From Mauremys mutica (Eukaryota; Chordata; Testudines; Geoemydidae), in contig NC_059073.1 of assembly GCF_020497125.1 (NCBI RefSeq), positions 21,907,225-21,971,224 of the forward strand: DNA of 64,000 nt, read 5' to 3'. The notes beneath the pieces were generated by a model, which made no database searches, was not told the DNA's origin, and saw nothing but the letters and a program-made list of their open reading frames with translations. Made by a program: the position numbers and the translations under genes. This document shows positions 24,048 to 34,284 of this stretch, one piece after another; within the stretch, counting starts at the first letter, position 1; every line of letters begins with the position of its first letter.

Positions 24048-24125
24048 GGCCTCTAGATTGTAAGTTCTTACAGAGGCAAGGACTGCATTTACTTTTATGT
24101 TTGTACAGAGCCAAGCGCACAGGCC
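24048..24125 (+). repeat. MIR/CORE-SINE 3' fragment
   Basis: 'tagattgtaagttcttacag', 'ggcaaggactgcatttact' and 'gtttgtacagagccaagcgca' match the 3' half of the reptilian MIR, as also found at 59456. Confidence 0.65.
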
Positions 24126-24310
24126 ATGCTCCGTTAGAGATTAATTATATAACTCACAAGGTATCTGCAAGATGTTTGTCAAGCAGTTCAAACATAAAAG
24201 TATGTATAAGCGCGAAGTTTTGTTATGATGTTTCTGTAGCCCAGACTCACCCGGGCTTTTCTGCCACCACTACATGTTATAAACTCACACCTTATCATAC
24301 GTATGCTTTG

Positions 24311-24337
24311 CCTATTGAATTGAATTGAATTGAATTG
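24311..24337. repeat. ATTGA pentamer microsatellite
   Basis: Four to five tandem TTGAA units. Confidence 0.8.
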
Positions 24338-24429
24338 GTGTATCAGGTTCTGTTTTCCCAGTTGTACCGGTTTTAATTTTTTCCATGTTAAATCTCATTT
24401 TGGTTTTTGTGCTTATATAGGTGGGTGGA

Positions 24430-24605
24430 AATAATAAATCTCTCACGCTATTACAGTGCTTTTCAACAGAGATCTCAAAGTGCTTCACAAAAGAGGTCAG
24501 TATCATTATCAGCATTTTAGAGATGGGGAAACAGAGGCACAGAGAGTAGGCCAGTGGCATTGCTAGGAACAGAACTCAGGTCTCCAGTCCCAATCCAGTG
24601 CTGGG
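24430..24605 (-). repeat. MIR/CORE-SINE copy
   Basis: Complement of the 3' part ('gatctcaaagtgcttcac'), the core ('gagatggggaaacagaggc') and the head ('aactcaggtctccagtccc', 'aatccagtgct') in the order expected for a minus-strand MIR. Confidence 0.8.
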
Positions 24606-25079
24606 AAGTCTGATTCTAAATAATTAAACTGAACCACCCTTGTCAAAGTAAATGGTAATATATAACACTCTGGAATTGTCAGGCTTAGCTGAACAGGTGG
24701 CAGGGAGTTAGGCCAGCAGAGAATGTGGTCCATTGATTTTAATGGTTGCTCCAGGCTTACAAAGCAGAATTTGCTCCATAATGCAGATGAATAGAAGATG
24801 TCAGCCTCCAGGGCCAGCAATCAGGCACCTTCCACCAGCACTAAATTCAAGATAAAATTTAATCTAAGCATCCTAGTGGGTCCTTCCAACCTCATGGCTC
24901 AGTGCCAACATACCAGGGTGCCACATGAGAACCTCTGCTTGGAAATACCATTCAGACACCCACTCTGTGAACACTGACAGAAGCCAGTCATGCACGTTGG
25001 CTCCAGGGAGAGGTCAGGTGACAGCCACCCACTCAATTTCTTTTCTGGCTGATTGATGTACCATCAATGAGATCATCCT
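24606..25079. other. Single-copy sequence, no gene seen
   Basis: Nothing recognised. Confidence 0.3.
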
Positions 25080-25760
25080 CGGAGGGAGTTGCTCACCAGT
25101 TATCATGACAGAAGGACAAGTTACCATGATGTTGGATGCCTGTGAGGAGTGAGAGGGCATAAGGAGTGTAGCGGCTTTGCTCAGGGGCCAGCAGGCCTAG
25201 TGGTGAGGCCCTCGCCAAACAATCTCTTGGAGTCTTGGGATGGCTCTTTTGTGCAGCCCAGGGGCACTCAGTGGCCAAGTCAGAGTTGGTCTCACACACA
25301 CCCCAGAGCCCAGGGAGGGAAGAAGGGTAGAGGCACCCCACCCTGCCTCTCCACCAGGTCCCAGCCCAGGGTCTAAGGGTAGAGAGGCCAGGGGTGGCTC
25401 AGTCACTTCTGGCTGCTAGTCCTGATCAGCCTCCCCTTGGCCACTTCCTACCTTCCCTGTTTTCCCTTCAGTTTGGGGCCTGGTCCCAGCCTTCTGCTTA
25501 CACAGCCTCAGTACTTCAATGCCTCAGCTGTGGGGGCCTCCCAGTTCACTCTCAGAGTCCAATTGTTTCCCCCTGATCAGAGAGACAGGCCCCCAGCCTC
25601 CCAGTCCCAGTCCTTCCCCTGCAGATCACTCCCTCTCAGCAGCTGCAGCGTGTCTGCCTTCTTGTAGCATCTCTCCTTCATTCCCCTCCCTCCCCCCCGC
25701 ACTCGACTGCCAGAGCTCTCTTTTAAGCAGGCCCTCCATAGGGAGCATCCCTGCCATCTG
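25080..25760. repeat. GC- and CT-rich block, possible LTR
   Basis: Composition changes sharply to GC-rich with long pyrimidine stretches, and the phrase order around 'ggctgctagtcctgatcagcctcccc' resembles an LTR family I associate with turtles. Ends and target duplication are not found. Overlapping frames of 60-106 codons on both strands are composition effects. Confidence 0.35.
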
Positions 25761-26754
25761 ACGATAGGTGGGGCCTTCTTGGCCCAACACTGCTCCACCA
25801 TTCCTTTACCCTTAGCATAGAGGCTGTCAACCCCATCACAGGGAGTATAAAGAACGAAAGAGACCACCCCCACATGGAGAAATAGATGCCAACACAAATG
25901 CAGGCAAGCTCATTGAATTGGAATGTTGCCTGGATTGGAGCAGTTGTGAAGCGAAGTGCAAAGTGCATGTTTGATGACATTCTGACACGTTGATTTGAGC
26001 GGGTGCTCGCTCCACAAATCCCACGGGAATGCACATGAATATTAAACAGTTCTTTTGAATCAGCCCTTCAGACCAACCCCATTCTCCCTTCCCCTCCCAG
26101 CCAAGTCAAGTAAGAGTGTGGTCCCGTGGGCAAAAGCAGACATACTACTCACCTGGAAACAGGTGGGTGAGAAGAGGAATGGACATTGATGTTGCCCCTC
26201 CAGAGCACAAGGCAATGCAGCTCAGCCAGTGCATGGAGGGCAGCCCAGCATGAAATGAATACTCTCCATCCCTGCAGAACAAGCAAGGAGGGAATTCCTC
26301 CCTGGAGGCACAATTCCCTCCCTGTACTGCTTCATAGGCACTGCAACCTGTCATGTCTTGCAGAGGGTACAAAAGCAAAATCTAGCCTGATGTCTTTCTT
26401 ACATATGCAGTCACCACAGGGTTAAAAGGTAAAGTGGTCTCCTGGAACAAAACCATTAAAGCATGGTAAGATGGGTGCTTTCCTTACATTGCCTAAACTA
26501 AGCCACTTTGTTACAGCAGTTCTTTAAATATCAGTCCTCTCGTAGTGCCTGATACACTGTAATACACCCAGCAGGTGTTCTCACACACACTCTCTGTCAC
26601 CCACATCTGGACTGTTTGAACAAGCTTTGGCCACTGTGGTCAGCGCGCAGAACAAACGCAAAGTTAACACGTTTAATGGCACATGACACGAGCGTCAGGA
26701 ATTCACAACAGGCCAAGACCAAGTGTATCAGGAGTTTTAAAGGGATTGGATAAT
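25761..26754. other. Single-copy sequence, no gene seen
   Basis: Nothing recognised. Confidence 0.3.
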
Positions 26755-27250
26755 TACTATGGGCCTGGTTCCCACCTCACTTACACCCACAGGGCCAAAT
26801 TCCTTCATCCTTACTCATGCTGAGGAGCATCCCACCATCCTTTCTAGATTCCTGGCTGGTGGGTCTTGCTCAGACACTCGGGGTCTAACTGCTTGCCAGA
26901 CTTGGAGTCAGGAAGGAGTTTCGCCCCAGGTCAGATTAGCTGGGACCTGGGGTTTTTCCTCCTTTCTCCGCAGCATGGGGCATGGTTCACCTGCCGGGGT
27001 CATCTGAGCAGAGCTCACTTAATCAATTCCCTGCCACTGCAGGGGCAGAGCACATTGTTAGCACCTTGCTCTCTACTGTTCTCTGCCTGTGGCTCACAGG
27101 TTACTTTCCTGAGGATTTAAATGGTCTGGTTTAGCTAAAGTCTTTGGGATTAATATAATGGCATCTGGGTGGAAATTAATGGCCTGTGATACACAGGAGG
27201 TCAGACTAGATGATCTAATGGTCCCTTAAGACCTTAAACTCTATAAAACT
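26755..27250 (+). mobile_element. L3-like CR1 3' region
   Basis: 'gggtttttcctcctttctcc' and 'gcatggggcatggttcacc' precede the diagnostic 3' end 'ggcctgtgatacacaggagg', 'tcagactagatgatct', 'aatggtcccttaagacctta'. The last part is certain; the upstream 300 bases are assigned from memory of a related consensus. Confidence 0.7.
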
Positions 27251-27675
27251 ACATGTACTAATACACTATACAAGTTTGGCAGAATCTGGCCTGTAATTAG
27301 TTCCACTGATCACTGCATTGGTTGCGAATCAGATCCAAGAACAGTTCAAACTCCTTCTCAGCCTCACCTAGGCTCAGGGACTATTACTTCATGGCTTGTT
27401 CCCCTTTATAGCCTCACCATGGATGGTATGAACAGCCAGGATGGTTTGACTGATGGAATTCAGATTCCAGCATGTGGCAGCAGTGAAGGGACTGTGTCTA
27501 TTGAGCCCAAATTTCAGCCCCTTTAGAGCACCCAGCAAGACACCCTTGTTCAAAGAAACATGTCCACAAACAACCATGCACCAATGACACCCAGGGCAGA
27601 AGAAATCACCCATCAGACTCTTCCCTTAGTAATAAGGAGTCAGATTGAAAGGAGAAGGCTGCTACTGACATTACT
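27251..27675. other. No gene; possible L2-like scrap
   Basis: 'cagatccaagaacagttcaa' followed by 'actccttctcagcctcacc' weakly resembles the end of an L2-type ORF2. Low certainty. Confidence 0.25.
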
Positions 27676-27683
27676 GGGATGAA

Positions 27684-28155
27684 TAGAGCTGGGTGGAACT
27701 GGATTTTCCATTTAGCACAAAATTCAACAATTTTCAAAAAAAATTGCAGTTCCAAAACAGACTGAAAACCAAAAAAATTTTGAAATTTCCTGCAAACAAA
27801 ATTCTGGGAGGAAAAAAGCATTTCAGCTTGATCAAAATGGTTCATTTCAATAAAATGTAAACACTTTGTTCCAACTTTGACCTTTTAATTTTTTTAAAAA
27901 TTATATGAAAACTCTTTGCTGCTTTTATATGAAAACAATCAATTCTGTTTTGAAAAGTCTCTTTGAAATGAAAAACAAAACTTTTTGTTTAAAAAATGTT
28001 GAAATGGGACATTTTGAAATTATCAAAATGCTTCATTTAGGGATTTTTTAAAACAAAATTTCATTGAGATTGACACATTTTTCAAAACACTTTGATTAAC
28101 GGAACTGGCATTTTTCATCAAAAACATTTAAACAAAAAATTTCTGACCAGCTGTA
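27684..28155. mobile_element. AT-rich MITE with hAT-like 8-bp duplication
   Basis: 472 bp starting TAGAGCTGGGTGGAAC and ending CTGACCAGCTGTA, an imperfect inverted pair. Flanks GGGATGAA (27676-27683) and GTGATGAA (28156-28163) match at 7 of 8 positions. The inside is almost entirely A/T, made of degenerate inverted phrases (ttcaaaatg, cattttgaaa). No coding capacity. Confidence 0.7.
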
Positions 28156-28163
28156 GTGATGAA

Positions 28164-29382
28164 TGCAATGGAAATGAATAAAGAGTTAAATAAAATAAAC
28201 AACACTTGCATCTGCACTTGTTTTAAACAATTATAAGGCTATTACAATCATGTGCTTTAGGGCATAAACTCTTTGCATGTATAGATTAGGAGAAAATACA
28301 CACACAATAGAGGGAGATTTAGAGCATCATACAGGCGTGGGGTGAAATTTTGTGAATTTATGACAGAACAGATCTAATTTTGAGTCCACAGAAACAAACC
28401 TTTCAATTTTGAGTAGTTTCACCTTTCATTGCGACTATTTCACAACATCTACTACAACAGCACCTGGGGAAAGAGGGGACTAAATTGCGATTAATAATAA
28501 AAGAAACTGATGATCGGAATTTGCCAGGCTTTACTTCTGGAGGTAGTCCTTACTCACATGAGTAAGGATCACAGGATCCTGCCCTAATACAGTAAATGAA
28601 AGGATTATGTGCCACATACTCCATCTTGTGTGAATCGACATATCAATGGAAATATCTGCTTTCAATCAGTGTATCTCCATTGACTGAGCTGATTCACATC
28701 AGCCAATGCTCAGCCCTTTATTTTATTTTTTAAACTCATGAGTTTTTCAATAATTGCTTTGTGTTATTTAGGATTTATATAAAGGAAAAGTGTATTCAGA
28801 TGATCAGAGTAATATACATGCACTTACTGAGACACACACACATGCATATAAAATAACATGCCTCATGGTTTGTAGTGGATGTTTTATTGCATGTTTTAAG
28901 TGTGCTGGAATTGCTGCGAGAGGATAGCTTTGAAGATTTTTTTTCCCCTACATCACTGGAAAATGCTGAGATATAAAGGATACATCAGAGAATCTCATTA
29001 GGGCTGCAGATCTTCTTTGGTCTACATAAAAGGCTTTCTTCAAAAGGTTGCAGGATGTTGTACTGCTTAGTTGAATTGGGAGCATATTTTTCCATCCCTC
29101 ATACCTAGTCACCAATGCCTGAAAGCGGAGGTCTGAGACAGACACCCTGAAGCCCGGAGGTGGTTGGGGACTGGAATATCGGTGCACAAGTGCCAGTTCA
29201 GAGTTTATACCTCCTGAGCTGCCCAGGACCTGGTAAAACAAGTCAGCAAACCAAATTGTTTGATTAACACTCTGCCAGGGGTCCTCTAGTTCCAAGAACA
29301 GGAGACGTTACTGAGTCAAAAAGTCGAGAGAGTATGAATCAAACAAGAATTTTAGAAAATTTAATTTTCCTCGATATATATG
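28164..29382. other. Single-copy sequence; one unassigned 115-codon frame
   Basis: 28948-29295 on the minus strand is open for 115 codons, but its first codon is TTG and not ATG. The translated product has ordinary composition and resembles no family I recognise. It could be a decayed exon or a chance frame. The rest holds no recognised element. Confidence 0.3.
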
Positions 29383-29462
29383 GGCCAGATCCTCAGCTAG
29401 TGTAAAACCAGTGACACTCCATTGAAGCTAACGCCAGTATACACCAACTGAGGACCCAGCCT
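29383..29462. mobile_element. Mini-palindrome MITE copy 1
   Basis: Begins GGCCAGATCCTCAGCTAG and ends CAACTGAGGACCCAGCC, an inverted pair around a roughly 40-bp centre. Same family as 34224, 37981, 43084 and 47979. Confidence 0.7.
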
Positions 29463-29830
29463 GTAGAGACTTCTTCAGTTCTATTTCCATTTAAATTAAT
29501 GATCTGGGGCTCGATTGTACCTAGGTGGCAGAACTCTATGTTGGCCACAGTTCAGAGCTGCACCCTCACAGAGAGGGAAGACTAGGAAAAGCTCACAGGA
29601 GTGCACAAACTGTGTGTCTGCTCTTGCATCTCTTTAGGGGGAAGTTTGCTATCTCCCAGCATGGGCAGCCATCTCTGTTAACCAGTGCATAGGAGACAGG
29701 GTGGATGGGTGGTTTCCTTAGCACTTTGGGGTGCTATGCACTCCCAGGGAAGTAGGAAATATACATCAATCCTTCCTAGTCCTTGTGCAGCCCCCACAGG
29801 GATAGGGAATAAAGCGGGGTACAAAACTGT
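29463..29830. other. No gene seen
   Basis: Nothing recognised. Confidence 0.3.
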
Positions 29831-30240
29831 TTTCCTGTCTCATGAAAAATTTTGAGATTTAGAGAAAAAAAATCTGTCCTGAATCAGGCTGAAAAGTCAA
29901 AATCTTGAAAAGTTTTGCAAACCGAAACTCTAGGGGGGAAAATGTAATTTGAGGCAATTGAAACATTTTGTTTCAATAATTTCAAAAGGTTTCATATTCA
30001 ATATGAAATAAATATCATTATTTTAAATTTCTAAATGAAACATCCTTTTGAACTGGAAAACCCAATTTTTTTCCTTTGGCAATGTCAAAATAAAACATTT
30101 CAACAATTGGAAACTTTTTTTTATCTTTTTGGTCAAAAAAATTGTTAAAACCAACCTTTTAGCATAAAAAATGTTGGTTTCGACAAATCAGCATTTTCCA
30201 ATGAAAAAATGTTTTGTTGAAAATTCCTGACTGGCTCTAC
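29831..30240. mobile_element. AT-rich MITE-like element
   Basis: Right end 'aaaattcctgactggctcta' matches the complement of the TAGAGC(T/C)GGTC terminus of this family. Interior repeats AAATTTTGAG and TGAAACATTTTG-like phrases. The left end is not clear. Confidence 0.55.
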
Positions 30241-30340
30241 TATGGAATCTCCCTGTGTCCTCTCAACTGTGAACCCTGATCAGGGCCAGGTCGAAGCCGA
30301 CCCTTTACCCAATGCGATGCATTCAATATTAATATGTTGC

Positions 30341-30473
30341 TAGAGTGACCAGATGTCCCCATTTTATCGGGACCATCCCTATTATTAGGGGGTTTGTCTT
30401 ATGTAGGACCCCATTACCCTCCCATTGCCCCATCACTGTCCTGATAGTTCACACTTGCTATCTGGTCACCCTG
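30341..30473 (+). mobile_element. hAT MITE, TAGGGTGACCAGA family, copy 1
   Basis: Starts TAGAGTGACCAGATGTCC and ends TATCTGGTCACCCTG. Flanks TATGTTGC (30333-30340) and TATGTAAC (30474-30481) match at 6 of 8. This is the most decayed of four copies in the window. Confidence 0.8.
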
Positions 30474-30484
30474 TATGTAACACT

Positions 30485-30655
30485 CACCATATGTACCTCC
30501 TTTCATGCAAAGATCTAAGTACTTTATTGGCATTAATGAATTCTAACCACCTCTTTGAGGTAGACATCACTCTACCTATTTTGCAAATGGATAAAGCAAG
30601 GAACAGAGAGATTAAGCCTCAAGTTGTCTTCAGGGACTCAATCCAGCCTCCTTTT
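30485..30655 (-). repeat. MIR/CORE-SINE fragment
   Basis: Complement of 'gatctaagtactttat', 'cctattttgcaaatggata' and 'aacagagagattaag' in MIR order. The head is lost. Confidence 0.6.
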
Positions 30656-30855
30656 CTGTGGATACAATTTGCACCCCTAGATCAGGTAGATAGCCATCTA
30701 AACAAATGCCACAAACACATCTCTTCCTCCTCCTCCCCCTTCCCCCCCCCCCAACATTCTGTACTCAACTTTAACTTCCACCACCATCTCCATAGCAGCT
30801 CAGTCAGCTGAGGCTACCTAGAGATATAGATTCATTGATTCCAAGGCTAGAAGGG

Positions 30856-30985
30856 TTTCAGAGTAGCAGCCATGTTAGTCTGTATCCTCAAAAAGAACAG
30901 GAATACTTGTGGTGCCTTAGAGACTAACAAATTTATTCCAGCATAAGCTTTTGTGGGCTACAGCTCACTTCTTCGGATGCAGAAG
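30856..30985 (-). mobile_element. Penelope-like short element with 13-bp target duplication
   Basis: About 130 bp between identical copies of AAGGCTAGAAGGG (30843-30855 and 30986-30998). The core phrase 'agactaacaaatttattcc' plus 'gtagcagccatgttagtctg' is shared with the copy at 35349. In the minus orientation the 5' edge carries a degenerate hammerhead-ribozyme core: a CTGATGA-like box (CCGAAGA, 30971-30977), a stem (GTGAGCT / AGCCCAC), a GAAA-like box (AAAA) and the short GC-TTAT-GC hairpin. Linking this sequence to Penelope elements is inference from known hammerheads in that class. Confidence 0.6.
30933..30981 (-). ncRNA. Degenerate hammerhead-like motif
   Basis: Order on the minus strand: catalytic box 1, a 7-bp stem with one A-C mismatch, catalytic box 2, a 3-bp stem III closed by loop TTAT, then the expected cleavage position. 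Two bases of box 1 and the G of GAAA differ from the active consensus, so activity is unlikely. Copy at 35349 keeps GAAA but has lost box 1 and stem II. Confidence 0.45.
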
Positions 30986-31339
30986 AAGGCTAGAAGGGAC
31001 TACTGTGATCATCTAGTCTGGCCTCCTGTATAACTTGGGCTAAAGAGCTTCCCAAGATAATTCGTAGACTGTATCTTTTCAAAAAACATTTAATCTTGAT
31101 TTTAAAATTGCCAATAATGAAGAATCCATTACAACCCTTAGTAAATTGTTCCAATGCTTAATTATTCTCACTGTTAAAAATTTACACCTCATTTCCAGTC
31201 TGAATTTGTCTACCTTCAGCTTCCAGCAGTTGGATCATGTTATTCCTTCTCCACTAGATTGAAAAGCCCATTATCATATATTTGTTCCCTATGAAGGAAG
31301 TTATAGACTGTAATCAAGTCACTCCTCAACCTTCTCTTT

Positions 31340-33343
31340 TATAGAATCATAGAAACGTAGGGCTGGAAGGGACCTCGAGAAATCATCAAGTCCAGTCCCC
31401 TCTGCTGTCGCAGGACCAAGTAAAAATAGACTATCCCCAAGAGGTGTTTGTCCAACCTGTTCTCAAAAACCTCAGATGACAGGGATTCCATAACCTCCCT
31501 TGGAAGCCTATTCCAGAAGTAAACTACCCTTATAATTAGAAAGTTTTCCCCTAATATCTAACCTAAATGGCCTTTGCTGCAGATTAAGCCCATTACTTCT
31601 TGTCCTATCTTCAGTGGACATGGAGAAAAAATTGATCACTATCCTCTTTATAACAGCCCTTAGTAGATTGGAAGACTATTATCAGGTCCCTCCTCAGCCT
31701 TCTTTTCTCAAGACTAAACATGCTGTTTTTTAACCTTTCCTCTTAGGTCAGGTTTTCTAAATCTTTTAGCATTTTTGTTGCTCTCCTCTAGACTCTCTCC
31801 AATTTGTCCACTTCTTTCCTAAAGTGTGGTGCCCAGAATTGGACACATTACTCCAGCTGAGGCTTCACCAGTGCCAAGTAGAGTGGGAGAATTACCTCCC
31901 ATGTCTTACATACAACACTCCTGATAACAAACACCAGAATGCTATTACCCCTTTTCACAACCACATCACATTGTTGACTCATATTCAATTTGTGATCCAC
32001 TATAACCCCCAGGCCTTTTTCAGCAGCTCTGTGATCCACTATAACCACCAGGCCTTTTTCAGCAGTATTAACCTAGCCAGTTATTCCCCATTTTGTTGTT
32101 GTGCATTTGATTTTTCCATCCTAAGTGAAGTACTTTGTACTTGTCTTTATTGACTTTTATCTTGTTTATTTCAGACCAATTCTCCAATTTACCAAAGTTG
32201 TTTTGAATTCTAATCCTGTCCTTCAAAGTGCTTGCAATCTCTCCCAGCTTGGTCATCTACAGAGTTTATAATCACACTCTCCATTCCATTATCCAAGCCA
32301 TTAATGAAAATATTGAATAGTACCTGATCCAGGACTAACCCTGGCAGGCCACCACTAGATACAACCTACCCAGTTTGACAGCAAACAATTGATAACTACT
32401 CTGAGTATGATTTTTCAATCAGTTTTGTGTCCACCTTATCATAATTTCATCTAGACCACTCTTCCCTAGAGACTATCATGTGAGACTGTGTCAAAAGCCT
32501 TAATAAAAATCAAGATATATAATATCTACTGCTTCTGCCCTATCCACTAGGCCAGTAACCCTGTCAAAGGAGGAAATTAGGTTGGTTTGGCAAGATTTGT
32601 CCTTGACAAATCCATGTTGGCTAGTCCTTATAACTTTATTATCCTCCAGGTGCATACAAACTCATTGTTTAAAAATTTGTTCTAGTATCTTTCCAGGTAT
32701 CAAAGTTAGGCTGATTGGTCTATAATTCCCTAGGAACTCTTTGTTCCCCTTTTTAAAGATAGGTACTATGTTTCCCCTTCTCCAGTCTTCTGGGACCTCA
32801 CTCAACCTCCAGAAGTTCTCAAAGATAATTGCTAAGAGTTCCGAGATTGCTTCAGCTAGTTCCTTAAGTATCCTAGGAGGATTTTCATCAAGCCCTGCCA
32901 ACTGAGTACATCTAACTTATCTAAATAATCTTTAACCTGTTCTTGCATTCCTTCCCACTTGTTAATATTAATTATGTTAAGTGTCTGGTCATCATTAACG
33001 TTTTTAGTGAAGACTGAAGCAAAATAGGCATTAAACACCTTAGTTTTCTTGATGTCATCAATTATTAGCTCATTTTCCCCAGTAAGTAGAGGACCTACAC
33101 TTTCCTTCATCTGCCTTTTGCTCCTAATGTAAAGAACCTCCTATTGCCTTTTATGTCACTTGCTACATGTATCTCACTTTGTGCCTTAGCCTTTCAGATT
33201 TTGTTGCTACATGCCTGTGCTAGTCTTTTGTACTCCTCCATTGCAATTTGTCCATGTTTCCACTTTTTGTAGGATTCTTTTTAATTTTCAGGTCATTAAG
33301 AGCTCCTGATGGAACCATGTTGTCTTCTTCCTGTTCTTCCTAT
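31340..33343 (-). mobile_element. CR1 retrotransposon, 5'-truncated, minus strand
   Basis: The left end 'tatagaatcatagaaacg' is the complement of the ATTCTATG tail, so this is a different CR1 family from that at 39222. ORF2 pieces in order on the minus strand: 33110-32856 (motif NAYFASVFT), 32901-32662 (reverse transcriptase motif VPIFKKG...NYRPISL), 32256-32068 (late RT part, INKIKVNKDKYKVLHLGW) and 32048-31848 (GVIVDHKLNMSQQ). Frameshifts and stops separate them. The 5' truncation falls between the endonuclease and RT. It sits inside the older L3-like element. Confidence 0.9.
31991..32067. repeat. 39-bp tandem duplication within CR1
   Basis: The unit beginning TGTGATCCACTATAACC at 31991 is repeated from 32030 with few changes (ccc to acc). 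Thirteen codons are duplicated, so the reading frame is kept and the motif 'VIVDH' appears twice. Confidence 0.85.
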
Positions 33344-33545
33344 CTTTGATAAGCTAAATAGATTGAGTTGCTCTAATATATCACTGTTAGGCATGTTTTC
33401 TCATCCTTTAATTATTCTCATAGCTCTTTTTTGAACCCTCTCCAATTTATCAACATCCTTTTTGAACTGTGGACACCAGAACTGGACACAGTGTTCCAGC
33501 AATGGTCGCACCAGTGCCAAATACAAAGGCACACTAAATAGCCTT

Positions 33546-33875
33546 ATCCTCCAGCTGTTCCAGCCATTGCTGGCTGGGGGAGTGGGGGAAGTCTCTGCTT
33601 CAGGTGCAGGATAACAAGTGCCTTGCAGAGCTTCTGACACTGGGTATCTTCTACCAGAGACAGTGTCATCCCAAGCTCAATATCGTCATGATTTGGGCCT
33701 ATTGCTATAGCAGGCAAAACTTGAACATCAGAACTGAACATCCTAGAACTTTAGGGACGTTCAGTTTCAAATCTGATTGCACAGCTGAACTCTGAGTCTT
33801 GCATCACTGATTAGCACATAGGGCACGCAGCCCAATCATGCAGCCCTTACTCACCCAAGTAGTCCTATTAACTTC
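33546..33875. other. No gene seen
   Basis: Nothing recognised. Confidence 0.3.
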
Positions 33876-33940
33876 ACAGATTTTAAGGCGAGAAAGGTCC
33901 ATTCTGACCATCTAGTGTGACCTCCTTCAGTAGGGCTACT
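33876..33940 (-). mobile_element. L3-like CR1 3' tail
   Basis: 'agattttaaggcgagaaagg', 'tccattctgaccatctag' and 'gtgacctccttcag' are the complement of the 3' end seen at 27180-27240. Confidence 0.7.
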
Positions 33941-34223
33941 CACATGGGGAGAGAATGATGCACAGAGTTTGCATTATTCCATAAAAAAAAATCAATACCC
34001 CCCACATATATAATACATGTTATATAAGATTTCTCACAAAAGGCTGAAATTCTCAAACATAAGATTTTAGGAAAATACAAGTCCGCTGTAAAAATTGCAC
34101 TGAACAAGAACAAGCTGAATTCATGCCTCAGGATTTTAAACTGAGTTCTGCAGCTGAGGGTTCCCCCCCCCCCCGATTTTACATATACAACATTTCTCTA
34201 GGATCACCTAAAACCCTAGGAAC
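33941..34223. other. No gene; poly-C run
   Basis: A run of about 12 C at 34164-34174. Nothing else recognised. Confidence 0.35.
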
Positions 34224-34284
34224 ACATCCTCAGCTGGTGTAAATCAGCCTAGTTGTAGAACAAGGCTGATTACACCAGCTGAGA
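34224..34284. mobile_element. Mini-palindrome MITE copy 2
   Basis: 'atcctcagctggtgtaaatc' at the left mirrors 'gattacaccagctgag' at the right, with a 20-bp centre. Confidence 0.75.

Larger units (their letters stand above)
30823..33545 (-). mobile_element. L3-like CR1, split by two later insertions
   Basis: Three pieces read as one element on the minus strand. 33545-33344 encodes the ORF2 C-terminal motif (LYLALVRPLLEHCVQFW) in the frame 33401-33640. 31339-30999 holds the following part, and 30855-30823 the 3' end 'gattcattgattccaagg'. The plus-strand junction 'caaccttctcttt' at 31339 continues at 33344 with 'gataagctaaatagattgag', which is contiguous in the family as I remember it. The insertions are a CR1 (31340-33343) and a Penelope-like fragment (30856-30985). 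The element is 5'-truncated and dead. Confidence 0.8.

Noticed and set aside
25080..25760. CpG-island promoter
   Set aside because: GC-rich but CpG dinucleotides are scarce and no transcription unit follows.
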